DNA from: CAZUSU01 sp964623315
GTDB taxonomy: Bacteria > Patescibacteriota > Patescibacteriia > Magasanikbacterales > 2-02-FULL-50-9b
Length of the DNA stretch: 31,624 nucleotides
NCBI GenBank assembly: GCA_964623315.1
Contig: CAZUSU010000006.1
Location: 1 to 31,624 of the forward strand
Direction: 5' to 3'
Position numbers and translations under genes: made by a program. Below are positions 1 to 8,006 of this stretch, piece after piece. Positions within the stretch are counted from its first letter, which is position 1; every line of letters starts with the position of its first letter. Below the pieces are notes generated by a model, which had not been told where the DNA came from, ran no database searches, and saw only the letters and a program-made list of their open reading frames with translations.

Positions 1-1949
1 GGAACACTGCCATCGGGAAACGGCGGCTTTATGCAACCGATAAACGACAAATTGCTCGCCGTACATTTTGAATCACCCGATGAACAGATATTTTCCGGCT
101 GACATTCCGTTGCCAAAATGCACTGTGGTTTACCGACTGCAAACTTCTTCACCAATCCCGTTTCCGGATCAAAAAATCCGTTCTCGCGGCAGTACCCTTT
201 GATACATTCAAGACCGGATTTGCACGACGCCTTTTCACCGCATGCCATGCCCAAAGTTCCGTCGGAACAAAAACCAATGCCGATCCCCACTTTATTTACC
301 CCGAATCCATTATTCACACACGATGCGCCGGCGAGACATCCATATTTACCGTTTTCTGTTGAGCACGGTTCGCGCGGTTTACCGGAAGTACACACGCCAT
401 AATTTTGCCCGCCGCACGTTATTTTACTAATAAGACATCTTCGCGAAGCACATTCACTATCATAGGAACACATCATGCCATCGTCGTGATCACCTGCGCC
501 TTGCACGCAGTACCCTTGCACCGGATCCTTTTCATTATCGGACAAAAGAGCAATGGCCCCCGCGCCAATACCAACGGCGGCGGCGGCTCCCAACACCATT
601 TTACCTTTGCCGGTTAAACCGCCACCAGCCATACAAATGGGAACATTTTCTTTATCTTCGGTAAGCATACATTCAACGGTGGTGGTCATCCACTGCCGTG
701 CGCCTCCTTGCACCAACCCACTAAACAAGCCGGCTTCTGCAAGCACTGCGCCACCAAGCGCAATTGCGGCAGGCGCAGACATAACGGCAACAAATGTTTT
801 CATGCGCTCCGCGCACGCCTCCTTAAATCCGTACACCGTTGGTTTGCAAAAAAAGTCGGCACCATGTTTTGCACACCCCTCGGATGATTTTGGATCTGCG
901 TCTGGGACACACGCCGCTTTTCCATCGGCGACTAATTTTGACGGACGAATGGCTTGTATCGGCGGGGTGCGCAGTTCGGTGAGTTGCGGATTGATGGTGT
1001 TTAATAGTGTGTACGCGCCTAAAATTAACAACAATCCAAGCACGGCACTTTGTATTTTATCTTTTGCGCTCTGTACTTTGTCCGCAACGCCGGAAAGCAT
1101 CCACTGAAAACCGGCATAAATTATAGTAACCACTGCAAACAAAACGGCCAACCCGATGGCATATTTATATGCCGTGTTAATGTACTGCGCCGCACCGGCG
1201 ACAAATGTTTTTTCGCCAATGGCAATTTCTAAATCCGTACGCATCGGGGTGACGTAGCAAAAATTACCGATCTGAACGTCTGGTGTTTTTTTAGGCGGCA
1301 ACCACACATTTTTTGGCGCGCCGTCCATCCCTTTAACGCTTAAACATTCGTCGCGGGTCCATGGAGTAGAATCAACGCCGGTTTCTGCAATTTGCTTTTG
1401 TCGTTCGGCATCAAGTTTTGCCACATCAACATCTGCATCAGCTTTTGCTTTATTGTACGCTTGGCACGCGCTCAATTTATTGCACGGCGTATTTTCGAGC
1501 GTTATTTGGTCGCTCGGTGCCGCATTTTTTGTGACGATATAAACACTTTTTTGCAACGCGTTGGTGGTTTTTGGCTCGTCATAGCACTGTTTTATTTTTC
1601 CGCCTGCATCGCGCGCAATATAACAGTACACGGTTGACATTTCTGCGGCATAATTTTTAAATTCTGTGGTGGAAGAACAAACACCGGATTTTTTTACGGG
1701 TGCGTCAAATAACGAACCATATTTTGCAATCGCAACCACATTGGCCGCCGGTTTACATTGGTTTAATGGTGTTACTCCTTCAAACCATTCACTCCCCCAA
1801 CCGGCATCATCAATCTTTGCTATTGCATTGGATGACACACTATAAATGCAACAATCCGTTTCTTCAGCGACAGCGGCAAACGAAATGAGCGGCGCGACGA
1901 TATTTGCGATCAGCGCACCCGTTGCAATCCACTTCCACAACAGTCGCAT
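1..1949 (-). CDS. Cys-rich pilin-like (VirB2/TrbC-type) membrane protein, C-terminus off the window
   Basis: The frame is open from ATG at 1949 to the left edge, at least 649 codons, and has no stop in the window. Residues 1-27 look like a signal peptide ending in AVA. Residues about 250-313 hold two hydrophobic helices joined by a short basic loop (SGVADKVQSAKDKIQSA), the layout of the VirB2/TrbC pilin-like proteins common in CPR genomes. Two more hydrophobic stretches lie near 383-406 and 448-466. From about residue 473 the protein becomes a Cys-rich ectodomain with repeated C-x(n)-CxSGxxCxxGxC modules that resemble small disulphide-rich domains. The start lies 3 nt after the stop of the DsbA-like gene, so the two are probably cotranscribed. 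Substrate and role are unknown; a surface or secretion-apparatus structure that needs disulphides is my inference. Confidence 0.8.
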   Translation of the reverse strand, partial: MRLLWKWIATGALIANIVAPLISFAAVAEETDCCIYSVSSNAIAKIDDAGWGSEWFEGVTPLNQCKPAANVVAIAKYGSLFDAPVKKSGVCSSTTEFKNYAAEMSTVYCYIARDAGGKIKQCYDEPKTTNALQKSVYIVTKNAAPSDQITLENTPCNKLSACQAYNKAKADADVDVAKLDAERQKQIAETGVDSTPWTRDECLSVKGMDGAPKNVWLPPKKTPDVQIGNFCYVTPMRTDLEIAIGEKTFVAGAAQYINTAYKYAIGLAVLFAVVTIIYAGFQWMLSGVADKVQSAKDKIQSAVLGLLLILGAYTLLNTINPQLTELRTPPIQAIRPSKLVADGKAACVPDADPKSSEGCAKHGADFFCKPTVYGFKEACAERMKTFVAVMSAPAAIALGGAVLAEAGLFSGLVQGGARQWMTTTVECMLTEDKENVPICMAGGGLTGKGKMVLGAAAAVGIGAGAIALLSDNEKDPVQGYCVQGAGDHDDGMMCSYDSECASRRCLISKITCGGQNYGVCTSGKPREPCSTENGKYGCLAGASCVNNGFGVNKVGIGIGFCSDGTLGMACGEKASCKSGLECIKGYCRENGFFDPETGLVKKFAVGKPQCILATECQPENICSSGDSKCTASNLSFIGCIKPPFPDGSV

Positions 1950-1952
1950 AAA

Positions 1953-2699
1953 TTATTTCGTCACCCCGAGACGCTTAAGAATTTCTGTCCACGCCGCTTG
2001 AGGAATGGCACCGGATACCCGAACGCCCTGAATAAAAAATGTTGGAGTGCCCCGTACACCGAGCGCCAACCCATCTTGGTAATCGCGCTCAATTTCTTTC
2101 ATGTGCTGTTGCGTTTTCATACACGTGTCAAATTTTTTGACATCTAAGCCGACTTGCGCCGCATATGACGAAAGATCTTTATCAGACAGCGCCTGTCGGT
2201 TTAAAAAAAGCTGATCGTGATATTTCCAAAACGCGCCTTGGTCGCGCGCGCAAGCGGCCCCGTGTGCCGCGCGCACCGCGTTAGGATGAATATCAATTAA
2301 CGGAAAATCCCGATACACAAATTTTACTCCGGTAACGCGGCTCATAAGCGAACGAATGATCGGAAATTCTTTAAACGTAAACGGACATTCGTAGTCGCCA
2401 AATTCTACGATGGTGATGGGTGCATTGGCGTCACCGTAAGTGGCGCTCCACTCGCGCACCAATTCTGCTGATTTCCCCGTGCCAACGCCGGATGAACGTT
2501 TGCTCGTAGTCATTTGATCGTTAAATTCGCCAATAGCACGCAGGCGTCCGGACTTAATGTCGCGCACACTGCTAAAAACGGCCAACGAAAACCACACCGC
2601 GTACAAAAATAACAACGTCCCAAAAATTATAAGCACGATGCCCCACCACCGTTTCCACCACGGAGGTGACGTGCGCGGAATAGTTATTAAAGAATCCAT
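1953..2699 (-). CDS. Membrane-anchored DsbA-family thioredoxin-fold protein with a CxxT active site
   Basis: This 248-residue protein has a short cytoplasmic N-terminus, one transmembrane helix at about 19-41, and a DsbA/Thioredoxin_4-type domain from about 80. The strand ITIVEFGDYECPF leads into the active site, and the cis-proline is in RGTPTFF (Pro219). A FWKYHDQLF motif typical of the family is present. The usual CxxC is CPFT here (Cys105, Thr108), so the resolving cysteine is missing. Cys150 and Cys193 sit at positions where many relatives carry an extra pair. It precedes the Cys-rich pilin-like gene by 3 nt, which points to disulphide formation or isomerisation in that partner. Family assignment is secure; oxidase versus isomerase activity cannot be told from sequence. 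Confidence 0.9.
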   Translation of the reverse strand: MDSLITIPRTSPPWWKRWWGIVLIIFGTLLFLYAVWFSLAVFSSVRDIKSGRLRAIGEFNDQMTTSKRSSGVGTGKSAELVREWSATYGDANAPITIVEFGDYECPFTFKEFPIIRSLMSRVTGVKFVYRDFPLIDIHPNAVRAAHGAACARDQGAFWKYHDQLFLNRQALSDKDLSSYAAQVGLDVKKFDTCMKTQQHMKEIERDYQDGLALGVRGTPTFFIQGVRVSGAIPQAAWTEILKRLGVTK

Positions 2700-2716
2700 A
2701 CAAAATTATGGAGCTC

Positions 2717-2744
2717 ATTATAGCACACCCTGCTATTTGACGAA
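2717..2744 (-). promoter_or_regulatory. Promoter of the DsbA-like / pilin-like operon
   Basis: On minus, a perfect TATAAT (2717-2722) is preceded by TGC, an extended -10. The -35 near 2739-2744 (TTCGTC) is weak. The predicted start near 2710 leaves about 11 nt of leader with no SD. It is back to back with the secG promoter. Confidence 0.65.
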
Positions 2745-2766
2745 TATAATGAACCGTTGCTATCAT
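2737..2766 (+). promoter_or_regulatory. Promoter of secG
   Basis: TTGACG (2737-2742), an 18-nt spacer, then TGC-TATCAT (-10 at 2761-2766). The ATG of secG begins at 2775, so the transcript would start within a few bases of it, a leaderless arrangement. Confidence 0.6.
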
Positions 2767-2774
2767 ATCTCAAT

Positions 2775-2993
2775 ATGAAATTTGCTTTGCAGATAGTTCA
2801 AATCATCGTTTCCGTACTGCTCATGGGCGCTATTTTATTACAACAAAAAGGCACGGGCCTTGGCGCGGCATTCGGCGGCTCCAGCAATGTTTACTCCACC
2901 AAGCGCGGCGTTGATAAATTGCTGTTCCGTACCACGATTGTGCTGGCTATTTTGTTTGTTGCCGTTGCCATTGCCAACGTATTGGTCAAATAA
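2775..2993 (+). CDS. secG: Preprotein translocase subunit SecG
   Basis: This 72-residue protein has two hydrophobic helices (about 4-22 and 50-70) separated by the SecG loop with LLQQKGTGLGAAFGG. Such subunits assist SecYE in moving preproteins across the membrane. The length fits the family. I chose the ATG at 2775 and not the in-frame TTG at 2757, because the upstream codons fall in the promoter and the protein then begins MKFALQ, as usual for SecG. The next gene begins 7 nt after the stop, so the two form an operon. SecG beside a solute-binding protein suggests a small export and uptake unit, but I would not infer a direct interaction. Confidence 0.93.
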   Translation: MKFALQIVQIIVSVLLMGAILLQQKGTGLGAAFGGSSNVYSTKRGVDKLLFRTTIVLAILFVAVAIANVLVK

Positions 2994-3000
2994 TAATTTT

Positions 3001-4662
3001 ATGCGCCTTCTTACTGAAGGACGTCGCATCCTCGCGCAATTCGTTCCGCGCGCGTGGCCTACTTTCGCGCAGTGGAAACATGCGCCGCTTTTTTTGTCCC
3101 AGCGCGAAAAAAATATTATCGCCGGCGCCAGCGTCATTGCGCTCATCGCGTTTGGCGGCGTGCTCTGGCAGTCGCGTCAATTATTAACGGTTGCCGTGCC
3201 GGCGCGTGGCGGTGATTTAACCGAGGCGCTCGTGGGCGAACCACGCTTTATTAATCCCATGTTTGCGGCAACGGATTCAGACCGTACCCTTACGTCGCTT
3301 GTTTTTTTACCCCTCTGCGACACAGAGGAACGCGGCACGCCCGCACTGGCAAGCAGTTGTGTGCGCGATGCGCAAGGGCGTTATATCATAACACTGGAAG
3401 AACGGTCGTGGCAGGACGGCGAACCCATCACCAGCAATGACGTGGTATTTACGTTTAACCTGATGCAAAATGAATCGGCGGGCAGTGTCTGGCGCTCGCT
3501 GGCACAACAAGTTACCGTTGGCGCTGATGGCGCACGTCGCATCATTATTACGCCACACTCTGCAACTCAATATCTCCCGCTGTTACTTTCGCGCGGCATA
3601 TTGCCGGCGCATCGCTGGCGTAACGTGCCTATAGCGCAATTACGCACCCATGATTTAAACCGACGGCCGGTGGGCTCCGGACCCTTTGCCATAACCACCG
3701 TGGTGACCGATACCAACGGATCAATCCGCCGTCTTATGCTCAATGCGTTTGATGATTTTCGCCCGCAACGTGCGTATCTCAATTCGCTCACCCTCTTGGT
3801 TGCCACAGACGAAGCCGAAGCCGCTGATTTTTTTCGCACGCGCCAAGTTGATGCCTTTGTGATGAATGATCCGACACGGGCGCAAGAAGCAATCAAACGC
3901 GACGTCAAAAAATATGAAATCCGACCGTCAGTCGTGGTGAGTTTATTTTTGAATCCGCAAGGGTCGGCGCTTTTAAAACAAAAATCGGTGCGTCAGGCGT
4001 TTGCGCGCGCCATTGATCGCGCCGCGCTTATATCTGAAGCGCTCCATGGTGTGGGAGTACCAACGCGCACGCCGTTTCCCACGCGGATTTTGCCGAGCTC
4101 GGGGCTCACCGCGCAACCGGCGCAAGATATCTCTGCGGCAAAAACGGCGCTCGCCGCAATGAACAGTAGTTCTTTGATAATCGCCATACCGCCCGCGCCG
4201 GCGTTTACGGCTCTTGCCGGAATCATACAAAAACAGTTGCTCGCCGTTGGAATAAACACCGAGCGGCAAGTGGTGGATCCTGCCACCGATCCAGACAGTT
4301 TACTTAAAGCACCGCTCATACTGTTGGGGCAAGATTATTCTTTGCGCGCCGTGTCGCCGCATTGGCATTCGCAAAGTAGCGGCGTGGGCGGCACAAATTT
4401 TGCGCGCTACCAAATAAAAGAAGTTGACGCGTGGCTGGAACTTTTGGCCAAAGAATCACGTTCTGCCGAACGCAACGTATTACTCAAAAAAATAAGCGAC
4501 CGTTTGGCGACCGATGTGCCCGCCATTTTTCTGTATCAACCCACGTATGAATATTACGTCGCGGCAACCTTTCAAGGCATACAGATGAATGAGATTACCG
4601 ATCCAACCGAACGGTTCATGCAGATACAAAACTGGTATGTAAAAACGCAACGAGCGTGGTAG
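3001..4662 (+). CDS. Peptide/nickel-type ABC transporter substrate-binding protein (SBP family 5), TM-anchored
   Basis: The protein has 553 residues from the ATG at 3001; an in-frame extension upstream runs inside secG and is rejected. A basic N-terminus leads to one transmembrane helix at about 38-57. The family-5 extracellular solute-binding fold follows: the entry strand LTEALVGEPRFINPMF, the ITSNDVVFTFNLM motif typical of OppA/DppA-like proteins, RPVGSGPFAI, and VRQAFARAIDRAAL. There is no lipobox, so it is held by a helix and not by lipid, common in CPR versions. No permease or ATPase gene is in the window, so the partner transporter is elsewhere or absent. The likely ligand is a peptide; this is family knowledge and not visible in the sequence. 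Confidence 0.88.
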   Translation: MRLLTEGRRILAQFVPRAWPTFAQWKHAPLFLSQREKNIIAGASVIALIAFGGVLWQSRQLLTVAVPARGGDLTEALVGEPRFINPMFAATDSDRTLTSLVFLPLCDTEERGTPALASSCVRDAQGRYIITLEERSWQDGEPITSNDVVFTFNLMQNESAGSVWRSLAQQVTVGADGARRIIITPHSATQYLPLLLSRGILPAHRWRNVPIAQLRTHDLNRRPVGSGPFAITTVVTDTNGSIRRLMLNAFDDFRPQRAYLNSLTLLVATDEAEAADFFRTRQVDAFVMNDPTRAQEAIKRDVKKYEIRPSVVVSLFLNPQGSALLKQKSVRQAFARAIDRAALISEALHGVGVPTRTPFPTRILPSSGLTAQPAQDISAAKTALAAMNSSSLIIAIPPAPAFTALAGIIQKQLLAVGINTERQVVDPATDPDSLLKAPLILLGQDYSLRAVSPHWHSQSSGVGGTNFARYQIKEVDAWLELLAKESRSAERNVLLKKISDRLATDVPAIFLYQPTYEYYVAATFQGIQMNEITDPTERFMQIQNWYVKTQRAW

Positions 4663-4671
4663 CACGAGTTT

Positions 4672-4700
4672 TTGGATAATTTGACAGATTGTGTTACAAT
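4672..4700 (+). promoter_or_regulatory. Promoter of the 4786-5526 gene
   Basis: TTGGAT (4672-4677), 17-nt spacer ending in TGT, TACAAT (4695-4700): an extended -10 promoter just after the preceding stop codon. The predicted leader is about 79 nt. Confidence 0.6.
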
Positions 4701-4718
4701 TAAAAAGGTCCGGCAGAT

Positions 4719-4746
4719 ATAGTGTACAGACACGGGGACACACTAT
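4719..4746 (+). other. Stem-loop in the leader of the 4786 gene
   Basis: ATAGTGT (4719-4725) and ACACTAT (4740-4746) form a perfect 7-bp stem with a 14-nt loop, in the middle of the predicted leader. No T-tract follows, so it is not a terminator. No known riboswitch is recognised. Confidence 0.35.
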
Positions 4747-4785
4747 TAATAACCGTTCCAATTTAATTATTTAAATTCTATACCT

Positions 4786-5526
4786 ATGGGATACGAAGGT
4801 AAACAAGGCAAAGACACTGCTCCGGAGAATAAACCAGTGGAGATTCATAAAAGGGAAGTTACCGCTGACCAGATTAGAGAGGCTCTGTCGCAGTCTCGGC
4901 TCGCCTTGCATCAGGAAATAGACGAAGATAAAAAAAAGGGTGGAACCGGAGAGGCACTTTTTAGTGCTGGCTACGATAGAAAATCGCCGACACCACTACA
5001 GGAAAAAGCGATGAGAGATTATTTTAGGTCAGCATCGGGCATAGCAGAAGTTATGCTCCAGTCAGTACAGGATGCAAATAAAATGATTGATGAATTACAT
5101 GCAGTTGAACCGCGGTTTGGTTTTTGGACTCGCACGGTTGAAGCACCGACCTTTGAAGTACAAGAAAAAGGTCTTGTACCACCTGCTCTTTATGGACGAC
5201 AAGTTGAGGTCCCATTATTACTTGATGGACCTGTCAAAAAACAAACAAAAAAAGAGATTGACGTTGCCATCAGTGCCGCATATGATGTTTTGCGTCAGGT
5301 TTCAAACAATCAAATTTTTATGGAGCGTGGACGCAATGGAAATGTTGGTAATGAAATAAATGCAGTTTTATATTCAAGTGAATCTAAATTTTCATCATCT
5401 GTAGCTCAAGACGCTCAAAGATTACAACAGCTCTTACGCAATCTTCAAGAGGCGGTGAAAGTCAAGCTGGGTAAAGATGTGCGTGGTGACAGGAGCGATG
5501 TTAGACTTGAAAGTGATGATATTTAA
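4786..5526 (+). CDS. Hypothetical soluble protein, 246 aa
   Basis: I do not recognise this protein. It has no signal peptide and no membrane helix. The N-terminal 30 residues are charged and likely disordered. A mostly helical, charged body follows, with a central beta-like or loop segment (about 110-150, FWTRTVEAPTFEVQ to VEVPLLLDGPV). The C-terminal part (about 205-232) looks like an amphipathic helix (AQRLQQLLRNLQEAVKVKL), ending in an acidic tail. The start at 4786 is the only good ATG near the promoter and has no SD. Base composition is more AT-rich than secG and the transporter gene. The gene stands alone between two promoters. It is probably a real lineage-specific gene. Confidence 0.7.
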   Translation: MGYEGKQGKDTAPENKPVEIHKREVTADQIREALSQSRLALHQEIDEDKKKGGTGEALFSAGYDRKSPTPLQEKAMRDYFRSASGIAEVMLQSVQDANKMIDELHAVEPRFGFWTRTVEAPTFEVQEKGLVPPALYGRQVEVPLLLDGPVKKQTKKEIDVAISAAYDVLRQVSNNQIFMERGRNGNVGNEINAVLYSSESKFSSSVAQDAQRLQQLLRNLQEAVKVKLGKDVRGDRSDVRLESDDI

Positions 5527-5565
5527 CGGAAAAGCATATTTACAGTCTTCCACTCTTCTAAAAAC

Positions 5566-5585
5566 GCATGTTTTAGAACGTGCGC
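5566..5585. other. Weak hairpin after the 4786 gene
   Basis: CGCATGTT-TTAG-AACGTGCG forms an 8-bp stem with one G-T pair. There is no T-tract, so a terminator role is uncertain. Confidence 0.3.
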
Positions 5586-5612
5586 CATGAGATTGTAGAT
5601 AGGCTCTATAAT

Positions 5613-5641
5613 TTGACATAAACCGGCGAATCTGTTATAGT
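5613..5641 (+). promoter_or_regulatory. Consensus promoter of tRNA-Leu
   Basis: TTGACA (5613-5618), exactly 17 nt, then TGT-TATAGT (-10 at 5636-5641). The predicted start near 5648 is about 23 nt before the tRNA. This is one of the strongest promoters in the window. Confidence 0.85.
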
Positions 5642-5670
5642 ATACACAGTTTTCAAATTGCTTTCCCTTT

Positions 5671-5754
5671 GCCGCGGTGGTGAAATTGGCAGACACACTG
5701 GCTTCAGGTGCCAGCGCTCGCAAGGGCATGGGGGTTCAAGTCCCCCCCGCGGCA
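5671..5754 (+). tRNA. tRNA-Leu (anticodon CAG)
   Basis: The acceptor stem GCCGCGG (5671-5677) pairs with CCGCGGC (5747-5753), with discriminator A at 5754. The anticodon stem CTGGC/GCCAG holds the loop TTCAGGT, giving anticodon CAG. A long class-II variable arm and the T-arm GGGGG-TTCAAGT-CCCCC are clear. CCA is not encoded, so a CCA-adding enzyme is needed. The gene has its own strong promoter; a short palindromic repeat element lies between it and RNase J. Confidence 0.96.
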
Positions 5755-5773
5755 TATCGTCGCATACCTTTTT

Positions 5774-5986
5774 AAAAATTTATTACGCATTCGTTCGAAT
5801 TATTTCTTTTGTTTCAATTCGTGAACGCTCGCGTCGCTCCTGCGGCGCCGCTCGCTCGGTCCTCGGTGCGCTCGTCGCACGAATATGACGTGCGACACCA
5901 AGCTCGCGCACCTGCGGATGTCACTCATCCGAAACAAAAGAAATAATTCAACCAAATACCTAACAAAGGTTCAAAAATTTATTACG
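5774..5986. repeat. MITE-like palindromic element between tRNA-Leu and RNase J
   Basis: A perfect 19-bp inverted repeat (5797-5815 against 5931-5949) encloses 115 bp. That interval contains an 8-bp hairpin, GTCGCACG (5874-5881) with CGTGCGAC (5889-5896), and a GC-rich stretch of CGCTCGCG-like words. Outside the inverted repeat a 14-nt direct repeat AAAAATTTATTACG occurs at 5774-5787 and 5973-5986. The direct repeats do not abut the inverted repeats, so they are not a clean target-site duplication. Weak in-frame codons upstream of RNase J run through the right arm and are judged non-coding. It may be a non-autonomous mobile element or a large processing hairpin after the tRNA. Confidence 0.6.
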
Positions 5987-5992
5987 AAACAT

Positions 5993-7927
5993 ATGCCACA
6001 GGCAGTAACTGCGTCGCCGAATTCGCCGACGCCTCCGCTCAAACGATTTAATCGTCCAATTCATGGCGCACGTACACCGCTGTCACGCCCGCCACTGCGC
6101 ACCGCACGGCCCATGGGCCGTCCATTTTCACCACGGCCTCACGGTAGTGCGCCAAGCGCCAGCCGGATTAATGACATGAGTAATCATGCGTCGGTCCTGC
6201 GCAGTACACGCGAAGAATTTAAGTTTGATCCGGTGTTCAAAACGCAGGAAACTGGCGAACAACCGAAATTAAGAATTTATGCGCTCGGCGGCTTGGAAGA
6301 AATTGGCCGCAACTGCACCGTCTTTGAATGCGGTGATGACATTGTCATTGTGGACATTGGATTACAATTTCCGGAAGAAGGGATGCCGGGCATTGATTAT
6401 ATTATCCCCAACGTCGCCGGCCTGCGCGGCAAAGAAAAAAATATTCGCGCCGTTATTATTACGCACGGACACATGGACCACATCGGTGGTATTTCGCATA
6501 TCGTGCCAAAACTCGGTAACCCGCCCATTTATACCGCGCCTTTGACGGCCGGCATTATTCGCAACCGCCACGAAGAATATATCAACGCGCCAAAACTTAA
6601 TGTCGTCATCGTAAAAAATGCAGACGAACGGTTTCATCTCGGCAAACATTTTGTGTTTGAACCGTTCCACATTAACCACAACATCTCCGATGCGTTTGGC
6701 GCCGCGCTTCACACCACACACGGCACCGTGCTCATTACCGGCGACTTTAAATTTGACTATTCGCCCATTAACGAAGAGCCGGCGGATCTTAACCGCATTG
6801 CGTTGTACGGCTACCGCGGTGTGCTGGCGCTCATGTCCGATTCCACGTCTGCCGAATCGCCGGGCCACCAAATTTCAGAACAAACGGTGTTTGAAGAAAT
6901 GGAACGCATCGTGGTTGCGGCCAAGGGACGCATTATCATCGGCACGTTTGCGTCGCTGTTAACGCGCGTGCAAATTATTTTAACGCTGTGCGAAAAGCAC
7001 GGACGCCGCGTGTTAATTCAAGGACGTTCCATGCAAAAAAATGTGGAACTGGCGCACGAACTGGGATATCTCAAATACAAACAAGGCACGTTTATAGAAG
7101 AAAGCGAAGCAACTTCCGTACCGGATGAAAAAATGGTCGTGCTGTGCACCGGCGCGCAGGGAGAAAAAAATGCCGCGCTCATGCGCATTGCAAGTGGCGA
7201 ACATCGTCTGTTAAGCTTGCATGAAAATGACACGGTGGTGTTTTCTTCTTCGGTTATTCCGGGCAATGAACGCACGGTGCAACGTTTGAAAGACACCATT
7301 GTGCGCCGCGGTGCCACGGTGATGCACTACGCCAACATGGATGTGCACGCCGGTGGCCACGCCAAACAGGAAGATCTCAAATTGATGTTGCGTCTCACCA
7401 AACCAAAATATTTCATGCCGATTCACGGCAACCGTTTTATGTTGTGCGCGCACGGAAAGTTAGCGCATCAGGTGGGTGTGGCAAAAGAAAATGTGTTTAT
7501 CGCCGACAACGGGCAAGTGATGGAATTTGATGAAGCGGGAGGCCGACTCACGGAAGAACGCGTTATTGCTGATTACGTCATGGTGGATGGACTTGGTGTG
7601 GGCGACGTTTCCGAAGTCGTGTTGCGCGACCGCGTGCAAATGGCCGAGGACGGCATGTATGTGGTCATCGCCACCATTGACGAACGCACCGGCGCATTGA
7701 TCGGCAATCCGGACATTATTTCGCGCGGATTTATTTTCATCAAAGAAAATAAAGAAATCATTGAAAAGTCGCGCATGCTGGTGCGCCGCATTCTAGAACA
7801 GTCGGACCACAAATCGCAGGCGTTTGACGAATATATCAAAAATAAAATTCGCAATGACGTGGGACAATTTTTGTTTGCACAGACCAAGCGACGTCCCATG
7901 GTTCTGCCGGTTATTATTGAGGTGTAA
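5993..7927 (+). CDS. rnj: Ribonuclease J (metallo-beta-lactamase / beta-CASP)
   Basis: The protein has 644 residues from the ATG at 5993; an in-frame extension to 5885 is rejected because it lies in the repeat element. Residues 1 to about 91 form a Pro/Arg/Ser-rich, probably disordered extension. The catalytic core starts at PKLRIYALGGLEEIGRN, with the metal-binding HGHMDH at 158-163, then GDFKFD and SDSTSAESPGH. Later come the beta-CASP motifs, including MDVHAGGHA and MPIHGNRFM. RNase J acts as a 5'-3' exonuclease and endonuclease in mRNA decay and rRNA maturation. The basic tail may bind RNA or the ribosome; this is inference. No SD precedes the start, and transcription may read through from tRNA-Leu. 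Confidence 0.96.
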   Translation: MPQAVTASPNSPTPPLKRFNRPIHGARTPLSRPPLRTARPMGRPFSPRPHGSAPSASRINDMSNHASVLRSTREEFKFDPVFKTQETGEQPKLRIYALGGLEEIGRNCTVFECGDDIVIVDIGLQFPEEGMPGIDYIIPNVAGLRGKEKNIRAVIITHGHMDHIGGISHIVPKLGNPPIYTAPLTAGIIRNRHEEYINAPKLNVVIVKNADERFHLGKHFVFEPFHINHNISDAFGAALHTTHGTVLITGDFKFDYSPINEEPADLNRIALYGYRGVLALMSDSTSAESPGHQISEQTVFEEMERIVVAAKGRIIIGTFASLLTRVQIILTLCEKHGRRVLIQGRSMQKNVELAHELGYLKYKQGTFIEESEATSVPDEKMVVLCTGAQGEKNAALMRIASGEHRLLSLHENDTVVFSSSVIPGNERTVQRLKDTIVRRGATVMHYANMDVHAGGHAKQEDLKLMLRLTKPKYFMPIHGNRFMLCAHGKLAHQVGVAKENVFIADNGQVMEFDEAGGRLTEERVIADYVMVDGLGVGDVSEVVLRDRVQMAEDGMYVVIATIDERTGALIGNPDIISRGFIFIKENKEIIEKSRMLVRRILEQSDHKSQAFDEYIKNKIRNDVGQFLFAQTKRRPMVLPVIIEV

Positions 7928-7931
7928 AGCA

Positions 7932-7952
7932 ATAAAAAAACGGCGGAGTGAG
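7932..7952. repeat. 21-bp direct repeat, copy 1 (half a terminator)
   Basis: The 21 bases at 7932-7952 (AT, a run of A, then CGGCGGAGTGAG) are identical to 8690-8710. At the second site they form the T-tract complement and one arm of a full terminator; here only half is present. The pair brackets the DUF2268 gene. Confidence 0.85.
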
Positions 7953-8006
7953 GGGTACACTCGACAACTTTCGCATACGACCAAAAGATTGTCAACCTTC
8001 TTCAAT

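Noticed and set aside
553..1107. Plus-strand frames across 118-1888
   Set aside because: They lie opposite one continuous minus frame that has a signal peptide, membrane helices and Cys motifs.
4660..4680. Hairpin CGTG-GTAG-CACG before TTTTT as terminator of the solute-binding gene
   Set aside because: The stem has only 4 bp and includes the stop region; too weak to call.
5885..5992. Upstream extension of RNase J
   Set aside because: The codons coincide with the right arm of a perfect inverted repeat and do not resemble RNase J.
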